Below, one piece after another: positions 21,211 through 32,545 of a stretch of DNA of 64,000 nt. Both the position numbers and the translations under genes were made by a program. This stretch comes from Apricaphanius iberus (Eukaryota; Chordata; Actinopteri; Cyprinodontiformes; Aphaniidae), in contig JAPXFQ010000347.1 of the NCBI GenBank assembly GCA_028564705.1, positions 62,001 to 126,000 on the forward strand, in the 5' to 3' direction. Position 1 is the stretch's first letter; each line of letters starts with the position of its first letter. The notes under the pieces were generated by a model. The model was not told the origin of the DNA. It saw nothing but the letters and a program-made list of their open reading frames with translations, and ran no database searches.

Positions 21211-21717
21211 CTGTAGTATTAAAAATTGGCCTAAAACATCACATGGACGTAGAAGTGGCTACGTGCAGTTTCAAACATAAATAAAAGGGTTAATAAATAT
21301 CTGGGCAACTTTTTCCCATGGTCATTCTAATTCTCTCTTTAGCCAGGCGTTTGGTGCCAGATAAAGATTTGGCCTGAACAAGTATACTGTAGGCAGATTA
21401 TGAAAATTCAGATGTTTCCTTTCCCACAATTCATTGCCACGTAGGATACTTACGTACAAGGTAAAAAAGGAAGAGAGCTTTTGTTAGAGTAGGGAATCTT
21501 GGGGCATGTATTGAATTCCAACCTTCACAGCCTCTTCTGTTAAGCAGACGATATGTAACTTTGTTAACCTGGAGTTGTTGTTAATTGTTAACAAAAAGTA
21601 AGTTATTGTTGTTGTAATGAACAAATAAATCCAAGCTTGCATGGCTGTTTTCTATAATTGAAGCTGGGTCTTGTTATTTATCTTTCATTTCTATTTTGCA
21701 TGTAAAAACACCCATAA
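21211..21717. other. Insertion inside a Tc1 remnant, unclassified
   Basis: About 500 bp of AT-rich sequence between two halves of one Tc1-type transposase. Its ends are not clear inverted repeats. It contains GTTGTTGTTAATTGTTAAC and AATAAATCCAAGC stretches. Nature unknown. Confidence 0.35.
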
Positions 21718-21905
21718 CAGTACAGGCTCACCAAAATTCGAAAATAGAAGATTGGAAAAATGTTTCCTGGTCTGATGAGTATCAATTTCTACTGCGACAT
21801 TCAGATGTAGGGTCAGAATTTGGCGTCAACAACATGAAAGCATGGATCCATCCTGCCTTATATCAACGGTTCAGGCTGGTGGTGGTGGCTGCTTTCTTGT
21901 GTGGG
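21718..21905 (+). mobile_element. Tc1-like transposase fragment, second part
   Basis: Reads AHQNSKIEDWKNVSWSDEYQF, LLRHSDVGSEFGVNN and HESMDPSCL-like sequence, i.e. the block around the first catalytic Asp (WSDE) of Tc1 transposases. Ends at about 21905 in a GGTGGTGGTGG run. No second or third catalytic residue follows, so the gene is truncated. Confidence 0.7.
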
Positions 21906-22025
21906 TGACATTTTCTGTGCACACCTTGGGCACCTTAGTACCAATTGACTATTGTGGCAAAAATTTTGTTGTTGCAACAACCTCATAAAGTGGCAAGTCG
22001 ATTGATCGATCGATAGATATAGCAT
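21906..22025. other. Spacer with TA/GATC-rich microsatellite
   Basis: Contains GATTGATCGATCGATAGATATA just before the R4/Dong-like LINE fragment. That fits the observation that these LINE fragments sit next to TA-rich repeats. Confidence 0.45.
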
Positions 22026-22540
22026 ACATTGAACATCATAACCAAGTGGCTGGCATAGTATACAGAAACATCTGTGTGGAGTTTGGGCTGGAAACTCCAA
22101 GTTCAAAGTGGGAAACACATCCAAAGGTGGTGGAGAATGACAGAGCAAAGATCCAGTGGCACTTCCAAATCCACACAGACAGGATGGTAATAGCGAACCA
22201 ACCGGACATTGTGGTCTTTGATAAAGAGCAGAGGAAAGCCGTTGTGGTGGATGTGGCAATACCACGGGATGGTAACATCAAGAAGAGGGAACATGAGAAA
22301 CTTGAGAAATACCAAGGGGTCAGAGAGGAGCTAGTGAAGGTTTGGAATATGAAGGTGAGAGTAGTACCCGTGGTAATCGGAGCACTCGGGGCAGTGACCC
22401 CCAAACTGGAGGAATGGTTCCAGCAGATCCCTGGAAGAACCTCAGACATCTCAGTCCATAAATGTGCAGTACTTGGAAGAGCAAAGATACTGCGCAAGAC
22501 CCTCAAGCTCCCAAGCTTCTGGTAGAGGACCCGAGCTGGG
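22026..22540 (+). mobile_element. R4/Dong (Rex6)-like LINE, C-terminal fragment with restriction-like endonuclease
   Basis: 5'-truncated LINE whose readable frame (22046-22525) is the C-terminal end of the protein. The key block is NQPDIVVFDKEQRKAVVVDV: PD, twelve residues, D. This is the PD-X12-14-D spacing of restriction-like endonucleases in R2/R4-type LINEs. It is followed by VVPVVIGALGAVTPKLEEW and AKILRKTLKLP before the stop. Related fragments are at 32546-32845 and 32893-33105, all joined to TA-rich repeats. The frame is still open but has lost its reverse transcriptase. Assignment to Dong/Rex6 rather than another R4 relative is inference. Confidence 0.75.
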
Positions 22541-22960
22541 AATGGTTGGGAAGTCTTAGTCTCTTCCTAGAGTAGGTGCTCCTGACCCGCCCTGCTTGAC
22601 GACCCTGACTAAGATGGCATTCCAGTGGAGGAACGTTCTCCACGTCCTGCTACCAGCTTCTGCTTCAGTTTTATTGCTCTGTCTCTGCTGCCTTCTCCAA
22701 ACCCCAGACAGTCTCGGCAGATGACCGCTTATGCTGAGCCTGGTTCTGCTGGAGGTTTCTTCCTGTTAAAAGGGAGTTTTTCCTCTACACTTTCGCTTTA
22801 TGCTTGCTCAGTGTGAGGGATTGCTTAGAATTCACAACGCAATCTTCGGTGGTTCTCTAATTCCTAAATTAAACATTGTATTGTAATCTATCTTCTTATA
22901 AAGTGCCTTGAGATGACATCTGTTGTGAAATGGCGCTATATAAATAAACTGAATTGAATT
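22541..22960 (+). mobile_element. Short non-autonomous L2-derived element
   Basis: About 420 bp inserted into the 3' UTR of the R4/Dong-like fragment. It has a LINE-like 5' end (CTAAGATGGCATTC) and then jumps to an L2-family 3' UTR: GATGACCGCTTATGCTGAGC, TTCTTCCTGTTAAAAGGGAG and AAGTGCCTTGAGATGACATC. It ends in AATAAACTGAATTGAATTG. All coding sequence of an L2 is missing between the ends. It looks like an internal-deletion derivative that keeps both LINE ends. Confidence 0.75.
22614..22724 (+). CDS. 36-codon ORF with signal-peptide-like sequence in a non-autonomous element
   Basis: Starts at the ATG in AAGATGGCA and ends at TGA 22722-22724. The peptide begins MAFQWRNVLHVLLP and continues with a hydrophobic core (SVLLLCLCCLL) and a short polar end (QTPDSLGR). 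It has the shape of a cleavable signal peptide or a tiny membrane protein. The same layout (ATG inside AAGATGGC plus hydrophobic leader) begins the long ORFs at 709 and 12566. Whether it is translated is unknown; it may simply be the relic of the parental LINE N-terminus. Confidence 0.4.
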   Translation: MAFQWRNVLHVLLPASASVLLLCLCCLLQTPDSLGR

Positions 22961-22991
22961 GAAAAACTGCCCACGGAGGGCGATGGGGGAA

Positions 22992-23025
<34 letters not shown>

Positions 23026-23062
23026 ATCAATTTCCCCTATCGCCCTCTGTGGGCAGTTTTTC

Positions 23063-23112
<50 letters not shown>
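22961..23112. repeat. Two R4/Dong-like tails head to head in a TA microsatellite
   Basis: The plus-strand tail (AAACTGCCCACGGAGGGCGA, then GGGGAATTTAATTA) runs into TATATA repeats. Then its reverse complement appears at 23026-23067 (AATTTCCCCTATCGCCCTCT, GTGGGCAGTTTTTCCC), followed by more TATATA. The arms are about 40 bp with few differences, so the whole can fold into a hairpin. Confidence 0.85.
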
Positions 23113-23119
<7 letters not shown>

Positions 23120-23358
23120 AGACAGAAATTATTTCACAGAAAATTTTATTTTTTAACTTTTTAATTTATGTTCTGTGGTCATTTTTATTAATATTTTATT
23201 TTTTTCTAATTCACAATCATTTGTTGTAACAAGCAGAGAATAAAATAAAACCTGACTCCCAATTGATGGCACTTTTTTGTGTGTGTTAGAAGTATCGGCA
23301 TTTGTACTCGGTATCGGTAAGTACTACAATCCAAGTATCAGTATCGTTGCATCCCTAG
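23113..23358. other. Unclassified, with a possible hAT end
   Basis: AT-rich. Near 23288-23350 it has GTACTCGGTATCGGTAAGTA and ends AGTATCGTTGCATCCCTAG, which is the reverse complement of a TAGGGATGCAACGATAC hAT-type terminus (compare 44115). Confidence 0.4.
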
Positions 23359-23495
23359 TTCCAACATTAACTACAGGATACAAGATAAATGTTAGGAAAA
23401 ATTTATAATTTATAACACCAACGGTAACATTTTATCATATATATGTCTACCCAGAAGTTGAAAGGTGTAAAATAGCATGTTATAGTCACTTTAAT
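23359..23495 (+). repeat. Dispersed repeat, copy 1
   Basis: Shares most of its length with 52241-52378: AACATTAACTACAGGATA, AACACCAACGGTAACATTT, ATCATATATAT and CAGAAGTTGAAAGGTGTAAAATAG. No coding content. Class unknown. Confidence 0.7.
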
Positions 23496-25865
23496 GCCTG
23501 TCGGGCTCAGGTCGGGTTTGGTTATTGCACTGTCGGATGGGGGTCGGGCTTGGACAGAAAAATACGGCCTGATCCATACTCTAGTTCTGATGTGTGAAGC
23601 TTTAGGGCTTTCAATATAACAACTAATAAAAAAATAGGTTTTAAGATTAAATTACTCTCTGATCCACTCTAAAGAAGTCGAGAAATAAAGACAAACCTGT
23701 GGTGACAAGAGGGTAGCTGGAATTTATGGATTCTGCCTAAATTATTTAAAAATGAAAAGGGAACTTGTATTAATAGCTTAATGTGGATTTTTAGTGCTTG
23801 CTTGGGGTGAATGAAATATTACCATATTAATCTGATAAGATTTTAAAGGTTTTATTTTCAAATGTCATGTTTGCCAGAACATTTTGAAAAGGGGGAGAAT
23901 ATTCAACAAGCTTGAGAAGATTTAATATTCTAGGAGGTGTTTATTTAAACAGCAGTATAGTCTAAGAACGAACAGAGACTTTATTTTATTATAATAACAT
24001 CAAGGTGGAAGAAATAACTTAATAATGTAATTTTTTTTGGGGGGGGGGGACGAAATACAGCACTCTTTACAGATCAAATACTTGGAAATGGGGTGTAACT
24101 TAAAGGGAAACAACTAATACAATTAGCAACCTCCAACTATTTGTAAGTTCAAACGGCAGCTAGAAGACAATTTCAAAGAAGTAACACATAGATGGGTTTC
24201 AAATTAATAACAGGTTTCAATACTTTCTTAAGGTCAGTACTCTCCCTCTGGGGGAGTACTTAGGTGAGGGTCCTAAGATATTTAGTAGCAAAAAAACAAC
24301 AAACTAGGAAAAAGACACATTGAGCTTGACACTCGAAATTTGAATGTGAATTTCAGATAACTTAAGTCAACAACTGACTTAAAGATTAATGGTCAGAAGA
24401 AAGACATGTAGACATGATGGTGGAAAAGGATCCACACATCAATGAGGTAACTTTCCTTGGAACCAAGGGAAGGAGGAAAACAACTCAAAAAAAACACTGG
24501 TTTGTGGTTTGACCCTTAGTGGGATTGTAAAAGTTGTTCTTTTATGTAATAATTGAGGAAATAATTTTGACCGTGACTAATTTATATTTAACAAGCTATA
24601 GATAATTAGATAGAATTTTAGTTTTCTGACAAGTTTGTGTACGCTCGAGCAGGAACAAAGGCACATTGTTGTCTCTCTAATTAATACATGGCAAGCAAGA
24701 TTGTAGGTGAGATAAAAATGGAAAAAAGGAAAAAGAATGGAGAAGTAATAAAATGTGAAAAGGAAAGAACAAAGAAATTTGAAAGAAATCATTGGGGATC
24801 CCAGCGAGTAGACGACTGGCTGGGAGGTCAAGGGTTTGGCCAACCTGAGCGACAGCCTCAGCCTCTAAGAACAGTTCATAAGTGGGAGGACTTGGTCCCT
24901 TGAGTCGGGTGTGCAGCCAGATTGGATTTCAAGACATGACACTTCCTAATATGAATCAGCTGCGGGAAGGGTTGGTCTTGGGAAATTCTTATAGTTGTTT
25001 ATCAGGTAGAGGCTTCTTTTAAGCGGTGTCTCCGTGTTGTTTCCCCCCCCCCCCCCCAGTTTTTACCTAAAAAAGACGTTTTGTCAGATGTAGTTTTGTC
25101 AGATGTCTTAGTTGTGAGACCAGAAAGGACAGACCAGACCAAACAGTTGCAGTTAACTAAAGAATACAATGGATTAAACATGGAGGAACTAGGACACAAA
25201 ATATTTAACTGAAATTACCCATAGCTGAATGCGAGGTTAAACAAACTGTAGAGTTTTGGATCTAAATTAACTCAACCAGAATGTAAATTTAAATAGGAGG
25301 AATTAAGAACAGTGATTTTACAGCAATACTGAGAATGAGATATGGAGAACCATATTGACAGGCTTTGGATGTGGTACTTCAGCTGTTAAACAGCTCTTCA
25401 TAAAGAATGTTGATCACACTAAAGTGGGTAGGACATCTAGACATTAAGCAAATGAAAAACTGAATGGGTAAGACCTTTCAAAATGAATCACCAGGATCAG
25501 AGCTTTTGGGAACTGTGCTTTCTCCATTTCATCAAATGAATAATAACCGTCCCGTTTCTGGTCACGAGCCAAGGCTTGGGAACCTTTGAGACAAAATTGC
25601 TGAATTATGAATAAATTTTTGAGAATAAAATTGCTAACGAATAAAATACTCTAGGGATATTTGGAAGGATTAATCTGACCTGATTCAGAGGTGATTGGGG
25701 TAAATAAAGAGATGGTTTAGGAATGTCTTATGAACTTCAAGCAGGTTATGGAAACCCATGCCAAGGCAAGTGGTTTTATGGGAAAAATGACTAGAGCTCT
25801 AAAAACGGAGGCTGGAAAGAAGTTTGGAACCCATGTTTAGATCTGAGGATTTTTATTAAATATGG
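23496..25865. other. enpp2 intron 2, unclassified
   Basis: AT-rich sequence with GGGG/CCCC homopolymers (24036, 25041). No open frame with a known domain, no clear terminal repeats. GAAAAGGGGGAGAATATTC at 23886-23904 resembles a polypurine tract, but no LTR could be paired with it. L2 copy B begins at its right edge. Confidence 0.35.
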
Positions 25866-28800
25866 TCATCATCATCATCCTTTATTTATAAAGCACATTT
25901 AAACAGCGACAACGCCAACCAAAGTGCTGTACAAGACAATGAAATACCAAAGAATATACAGCAGCATAAAATAGCTAAAACAAGTAAAAATGGTAAAAAC
26001 AAACAGACAAGATCTCATAGGGGTTAAACCGACTCAGCCGAGAAGGCTTGGGAAAAAAAATATGTCTTAAGACGAACTTTAAAAATGGGGAGGGACGGGG
26101 CGAGTCGGACCGTCAGGGGGAGTTGGTTCCAGAGCTTAGGAGCACAAACTGAAAAAGCCCATTCCCCACGGGCCTTATAGCGGGCAGGAGGAACAAGCAG
26201 AAGGTGCTGTTCAGATGACCTTAAGGTTCACGACGGAACGTAAGGGCTTAAAAGCTGTGCCAAATAAGAGGGGGCCATTTCGTGCATTGATTTATAGACT
26301 AGCAGGAGAATTTTAAACTTAATGCGGAATCTCACTGGAAGCCAGTGTAAATTAGCCAAGACAGGGGTGATGTGCTGCCGCCGTTCTGTGCCCGTCAGAA
26401 ACCTAGCGGCGGCGTTTTGTACCAGTTGGAGCTGCACCACTGAAGAGGAGGGAACACCATATAAGAGAGCGTTAGCATAGTCCAGACGAGACATTACAAA
26501 AGCATGGACAACTGACTGGAGATCTTTTTTATTCAGGACTGATTTTAGCTTGGCAAGCAGTCGGAGATGAAAGAAACATGACCTGACTACTTGATTTATC
26601 TGCACATCCATTGTAAGAAAGGCATCCAGAGTGACCCCCAGATTTTTTATTGAAGGCTTTACCAATGCAGACAATGAAGGGGGCAATGATGGCTCCGCAG
26701 CAGCGGGAGAGCAGGGGGCAAAGAAAATAGCCTCCAATTTGGAGCTGTTCAGGTGGAGGAAGTTGGCTGAGAGCCACGACCTGATTTCACTCAAGCAGTC
26801 AGTCAGTGGTTGCAAAGGGTCAGGAGTTTTTAAGGCCACATAAAGCTGACAATCATCAGCGTAGAGGTGATAATTCACCCGGTGTTTTCTAAAAATGGCT
26901 GCCAAGGGTAAAATACATAGATTAAAAAGAAGTGGACCTAAAATAGACCACAGGGGAACCCCACAAAAAAGAGGTGCCACTCTAGAGGCGCGATTCCCCA
27001 GGGCAACATTAAAACATCTGCCATTAAAATAGGAGTGGAACCACTCTAAGGTTGATCCACGAATGCCAATTAAGTGCTCCAGTCGCTGTAGTAGGATTGC
27101 GTGGTCTACAGTGTCAAAAGCAGTAGATAGATCTAAAAGCACCAACAGCACATGAGAACCAGAATCAGAGGCAAGCAAGATATCATTAAAAACTTGAATA
27201 AGAGCAGTCTCAGTGCTGTGGTGAGGACGAAAACCAGACATAAAAATGTCTAAAACATTGTTGGATTTAAGAAAATAAAAAATCTGTATAAAAACCATCT
27301 TCTCCAACAATTTGGAGAGGAAAGAAAGCTTTGATATTGGGCGGTAATTGTTCAGTTCAGTAGAGTCCAAGCCTTACTTTTTTAGAATAGGCTGGACCAC
27401 CGCATGCTTAAATTCCTGGGGAACTATCCCCGTCCTCAGACTTGCATTAATGATCTCCAGGATCGGTTGAGCAACCGCCGGGAAGACTTCCTTCAAAAAA
27501 CGAGGGGGCTTAAAATCACAAGGAGAGCCAGAAGGCTTCATAGCAGCCACTGTCATCAGTAGGAAGGAAGAAGAGACGGGGGAAAAATGCTCAAAAGAAT
27601 ATAATGGAGAACAAAGAGGGGCTATTGGATGAGTGGGAGGCAGAATCTGATTCCTAATTGTGGCAACTTTAGAGATAAAAAAGTTCAAGAATCGAGTGCA
27701 CTTTTCCTCGGAGGTATTCGATACAGGGACATTTGGTGACAGGACTGCATTAACAGTGGAGTAGAGGGCTCGCTGGTTACCCGAATGTTGAGTAACAATA
27801 GCAGTAAAAAAATCATAGCGGGCCTTACGAGCGACGCGCTGGTAACTCCTCCAGGCCTCACGGAGAAGCTGGAAGGAAGCTTGAGATTTAACCCTTTTCC
27901 ACCGCCGCTCACATCTCCTGCATTCCCGTCTGGCAGTACGGGTATGAAGGTTAAGCCAGGGGTCAGAGCGACAACGGGAGCGTCTGGATTTTTAAGGGGC
28001 AATCTGGTCAAGCACGGATGTGCAGGAGGCAGAAAAGAGGGATAGGAGGGTCTCGGGATCAGAGGAGTCCCCATAAGAAAACAAAAAATCAGAAAATAAA
28101 ACTGAGAACTCAATATTTGAAGAAGGAGTAATGTGGCGAGCACGGCAAATCCTCCCCTGCCTAGGAGAGACAGGCCGGGCCACATCCAAAGAAAATAAAA
28201 CGGGAACATGATCAGAAAGAGAAAAAACATCTGAACCTCTGTTACGTTAACACCAAAAGAAAAAACTAAATCCAATGTGTGAGACCACCCATGAGTGGGG
28301 AAGTCAACCAACTGCGTCATCCCGCAAGAGTCAATTAAATTACAACAATCAGCCACCAGGAACTTCTCAGGACAGCAGACATGAATATTAAAATTTCCAA
28401 GTATAAGTAAATGATCATACTTAAGGAGAACATCAGCAAAGAAGTCCGAAAGTTGGGAGAAGAAGGCAAAATTTGCCTTAGGGGGCCTATATAATAAAAC
28501 GCAAAGAGTCGGAGGAGACAATCCAAGTTAAAAGGTGGACAGTTCAAATGAGTAACAATTTCCCTGATAGGAGGTAGGCCGACAGGGGATATTAGCCGTG
28601 AAAATAGTCAACAGACCTCCGCCGCGGCCCGTTGGCCTAGGAACATTCAGGTAGGCACACCCAGCAGGTAACAGTTCGGCGATTGGAGCCAACTCACCCG
28701 GCACAGCCCATGACTCGGTGATATAAAGGACGTCCAACTCCCGATTAATGAAAAAATCCTTCAGAATGAACGATTTATTCCGGATCGAGCGGGCCTTGAT

Positions 28801-28902
28801 CCAAGCGCACCACAGCGGCACCACCGGTTGAATGACAGGACCTCCAGGGGTGTGGCAGTTGCTGACACGTCGGAGATTAGACGCCTTCACTCCTCGCCAG
28901 CA
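25866..28902 (-). mobile_element. L2-type LINE, copy B, 5'-truncated
   Basis: Same family as copy A (700-4030), opposite strand. The 3' tail is GATGATGATGAT (plus strand 25867-25878, CATCATCATCATCC), preceded by the same 3' UTR. The 5' truncation at about 28902 corresponds to about 1127 of copy A. It keeps the roughly 135 bp that copy A has lost in the endonuclease, including the SDH region. It lies in enpp2 intron 2. Confidence 0.9.
26020..28890 (-). pseudogene. L2 endonuclease/reverse transcriptase ORF (copy B), broken
   Basis: Endonuclease blocks: LDVLYITESWAVPGEL (28750-28700), LILGNFNIHVCC (the Asp of GDFN is Asn here) and a readable SDHVPVLF block near 28200. Reverse transcriptase (27370-26228): NNYRPISKLSFLSKLLEKM, LLDLSTAFDTVDHA, then [12 protein letters not shown] where PQGSILGP is expected, and LYADDCQLY intact. 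The C-terminal block ([18 protein letters not shown]) is complete. Frame changes occur near 28510, 28240, 27690 and 27372, and a stop lies at about 26228. The GNFN and PLWS changes would impair activity even without the breaks. Confidence 0.85.
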
Positions 28903-29087
28903 GGATGCATGGTCAAAATGACAAACTCAAAAAGAAGATTCTAAGGAGATTATGAGGTTTAACATGGGTTGAAGGGGTTCCAGCAGCAGAGCTACAATTC
29001 CACAGTGATTAAAAGAAGCATTTCAAATCACATTCACCCCTAAAAATTGTGTAAGTTTTAAAAATTTTTACTTTTAGTGTTTTTTTC
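28903..29087. other. Flank of L2 copy B
   Basis: AT-rich host sequence next to the truncated L2. GACCAT occurs just outside both ends of the L2 (28910s and 25865s on the minus strand), a possible but unproven short target duplication. Confidence 0.3.
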
Positions 29088-29096
29088 TTCTTCTTC

Positions 29097-29127
<31 letters not shown>

Positions 29128-29146
29128 CAGTAGTAGTAGTGGTAAT
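29088..29146 (+). repeat. TTC/TTA/GTA trinucleotide microsatellite
   Basis: TTCTTCTTCTTA passing into a long TTA run and then CAGTAGTAGTAG. Confidence 0.9.
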
Positions 29147-30599
29147 ATGAGTAAATTTTTGTTTTATCGATTTCTTTCCACAGCGGAGCAGATGATTGTC
29201 GTTTGTTTGTTGTTTGTCTGTAAACTTTTTCTCTCCACAGCTGGTAGTAATCCAGAACAGGGTTTTTATGTCTTTAAACCAAAGGGAATTGGATTGCTAC
29301 TGAGAGATTATTGGATAATATAGAATTGTTGGGATGAACTGATGTTTTAATTCCAATCTGAATACAATCACACTTTTAAAGAAGAGTTTGTAGTATGATA
29401 GAATTATACTGGGGGAGAAGGAGTACAGTAGGACAGAAGACTATAACAGGGAATCCAGCTCAGATTTAAACTAGATTGGAAAGGTTTTCGAGTTTTGGGC
29501 ATAAACCTAAGCACTTTCTGTCAACTTGATCATATATCATCTTGACTCAGTTCCTCTTGCTTGAGAAGTTAATAAAGCTAGGCTTATTAACTTAAATGGT
29601 GCAGTTTGTTTATGGTTGCTTGATGCAGCAGCAACATCAAGGTAATCTAAACGAGACTACCATGTCTGCAAATCTTTGATCTAATCATTTGCTTAAAGTG
29701 TATCTAAACCCGAAAACAACTTTTTTGCTTATAAACTGTACAAATGGCTCTTTGCCATTGAAATTTTTCAGTTTCATGGCATTATTTAACATTTTTGTGT
29801 AAACTTGTTCAATTCTACATTTTTTGGTCTAAAAACATCTTAGTGCTGCTGCTACTGGTAATCGTGGGATACTGCATTTGAGTTTTGGCTTAGAGCCGTC
29901 CATCTTTTCCATCGTCTATGTCACAGGCATGGTGTCACAGACACTTCACAGACCTTTCTCAGACACACTTACCCTGCCCTGTGATGAGTTGAAACTGCTA
30001 ATCTGGTGTGCTACAGTCTATGGTGCTACGTGCGCCCACAGAAGCATACTGAGGAAGCTGAAATCCATATATTGCACTTTGGAGGACCACAACGTCAAAG
30101 TGGTTTTAAGCCATAAGTTATAACCTATATGTTTTAAACACACTGTGAATAAGGAAACAAAAGCTAAGGTAGTTCCCCCCGAAGCTACTTAGCATCGATG
30201 CTAGCGCTAGGCTCTCTGTGCTTGTTCGCCACTATACATGCTGCTGGCTTCAGGCAGCGCTGACTCAGCGCCCTGAGCCAATGGCTCAAACAAATACGTC
30301 GTTTAGCCGCTGTGCTCCATAAAGCCTCTCTTTACCTATGATGGATGGCAGAGAAGAGACCTCATTTCTCCCTTTACCATTTAAATAGAGGAGTTATGTA
30401 GCTCGGTGGCCGCATGCCATATTAGTTTGAGATGGTTCAGCCGTGATTGTCTTCCAGAACACATCCCCACGTCCCCCCTCCGCGCTCATCCTCCACACCT
30501 GACCATGCCCCTCCATGTCTCCTCCCCCTGCCCACTTTGGTAGAGTTTTTCAAATGTTGCCTTGGGGCAGGATAATGCTTTTTCATGGGGTTCAGTTAC
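29147..30599. other. enpp2 intron 2, unclassified
   Basis: No gene identified. A weak open frame at 29878-30123 has no known domain. TAGCATCGATGCTA near 30191 is a perfect 14-bp palindrome. The block 30220-30540 is GC-richer than its surroundings and may be a remnant of an unknown element. Confidence 0.3.
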
Positions 30600-30642
30600 T
30601 CTAACTACCTAACTAATTAACTAACTAACTAACTAACTAACA
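30600..30642 (+). repeat. AACT tetranucleotide microsatellite
   Basis: Tandem CTAA/AACT units, the last five perfect. Confidence 0.9.
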
Positions 30643-31584
30643 CTTAATAACTCACTACAGATGCTAACACTCAAGGATCACATCAGGGGCCTTCAGAAAG
30701 GCAGGTCTCCTGACTGATGATCTTCTCCTTCTGGGGAACTCAGAAGTGGCAGCAGCCACTTGGTGCAGAGGCTGGAGGGGACCAGAGGTGTACCTTGGGG
30801 CATACGACGACGGCCTAGAACCAACAACAAAGGGAAGAGTACACAGTACAATGCTAAGTCAACATTTAATTTAGACGTGCTAAAGAGGCTACATAACATC
30901 TCTATTTTCGATTTTTTTTTTTTGAGTTTTTCGCAGATGATAAGACCAAGTGTGGCTGTCCCAACGGGCAGGAAGGTCCTCAGAATGTATTTTTCTAATT
31001 AAATGAGTGGTGAACAGAGAAAGAACACCACAAGTGGCTTAAATGAAGCAAAAGACCCCAGATGCGTTTTTCAAGTTACATCTCAAAGTCATCTAAATGG
31101 ACAATTTGATTATTATAAGCTAATTCCTATGGAGAGCATGAGAAATGTCTAAATAGATAAATTGTATGATCATTGTTTTGTTCTTGTTTTTTTTGTTGTC
31201 TCTCTCCCACAACCATTAGGGATTATATTAACATTTTTAAATAATTTGTGTTTTTATGTTTGTAAAAAGGGGAGGACTATAGTGGAAGAATTATTTCAAG
31301 ATAAGTTCTTTTTAGTGATTAGTACTTATTAGTAAGAGCAGAAGGGAAATATTCCAGAATACTGGAGAGTCATGGACATTTTACTTACACTGATGTGGGT
31401 GAAGGGCGTAGCCAGAATCTCATTTTTTTCTATGGGACTCTGATATAACACACACTCACACAGCACCAGCAAGGGCAGGATAGAGGCAGAGATGCTTTGT
31501 TGGAGTGGGGAACCGCTTGCTCTGTACCGTTGAAACTGAACTGAATCATCCTTATCCTTGTACATCTGTATGGAATTGTGCCAT
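30643..31584. other. enpp2 intron 2, unclassified; polypurine tract candidate
   Basis: No gene. At 31265-31277 there is AAAAAGGGGAGGA followed by CTATAGTGG, a layout like a retroviral polypurine tract and LTR start, but no matching LTR, primer site or gag/pol frame was seen. Confidence 0.3.
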
Positions 31585-32545
31585 ATCAGGTCTCAGTGCT
31601 GCTTTTGACAAAGTTGATCATAATATTGTCTTAGAAGGCTTGGACGTGTTGCAGAGATAAAGGGAACAGCAAATCATATGTGTCCAACAGATTCCAGTTT
31701 GTTAAAGTAAATTATAAATCTTCACACTCAAGGGTGACTTGTTGAGTGCCACAGGGTTCTGTGCTTTGACTGATTCTCCTTACTATATATGTGCTTCCAA
31801 TTGGTAAAATAATTAGACAGCATGGTATGAATTAACACAGTCTTTCTGATGATACACAACTATATTTATCTATAAATCCTGATTAATCCAATCAGCTAGG
31901 TAGATAACAGGCATGTCTCCAAGACATAAAAACCTGGATGACTCTGAACTTCCTGCTTTTAAATTCAAACAAGACAGAAGTTGCTGTCTTTGGACCAAAA
32001 CCTTTAAAAAGTTTGTTGTGTAGCAACTCAGTGTCAGTGTTTTTATACAACTGTAGCACCTGCATTAATCGTTGGGCTTTTTAATGCACAGGTGCTGTTA
32101 ATGTGTTTACAGAACTTTGAACGTTACTCTGCCAAACATCTTTTATACTTGCCTGATTTGTATGGTTTTTATTCTGCCCCATGTCAATACATTGTTAAAA
32201 AGCATAATCATTTACCAGAGATGTTGTTATAAATTTCTTCTTTTTTTAACTCTTGCACTGGTACACAATTTTTTTTAACGAAAAGACTAAAACTGAAACT
32301 AATAAAAACTAAACTGAAACTAAGCATTTTCAAAAATCTAAAACTAAACTACCCTACAAATGGTAAAAAAAAGTAATTAAAACTATAATTAATTTAAAAT
32401 CTGAAGCCAAAACTAAATAAAAACTAAAACTAATGACAATTTTAAAACTATTCTAACCCTGTCAGGAACTCCACAAAATGCAATTAAAGGCCTTCAGTTG
32501 ATCCAAAATTCTGCTTCAAGAGTTCTAAAGAATATTCAAAAGAGA
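31585..32545 (+). mobile_element. Decayed L2 fragment (family C type)
   Basis: Reverse transcriptase remnants in scattered frames: SAAFDKVDHNIVLEGL-like near 31590-31635, GVPQGSVL-like (CCACAGGGTTCTGTGCTTTG) near 31750, a D-D-T-Q-LYLSI-like box near 31850, and KTWMTLNFLLLNSNKTEV-like near 31925-31990. The C-terminal block returns at 32463-32545 (NAIKGLQLIQNSASRVLKNI). Between them 32030-32460 is foreign or lost sequence, including an A-rich AAACTAAAACTAAA low-complexity run at about 32280-32450. Confidence 0.7.

Noticed and set aside
22046..22525. Uninterrupted 160-codon frame, possibly a host gene
   Set aside because: It is the C-terminal piece of an R4/Dong-like LINE; two broken copies of its C-terminal/3' end occur at 32.5 and 32.9 kb.
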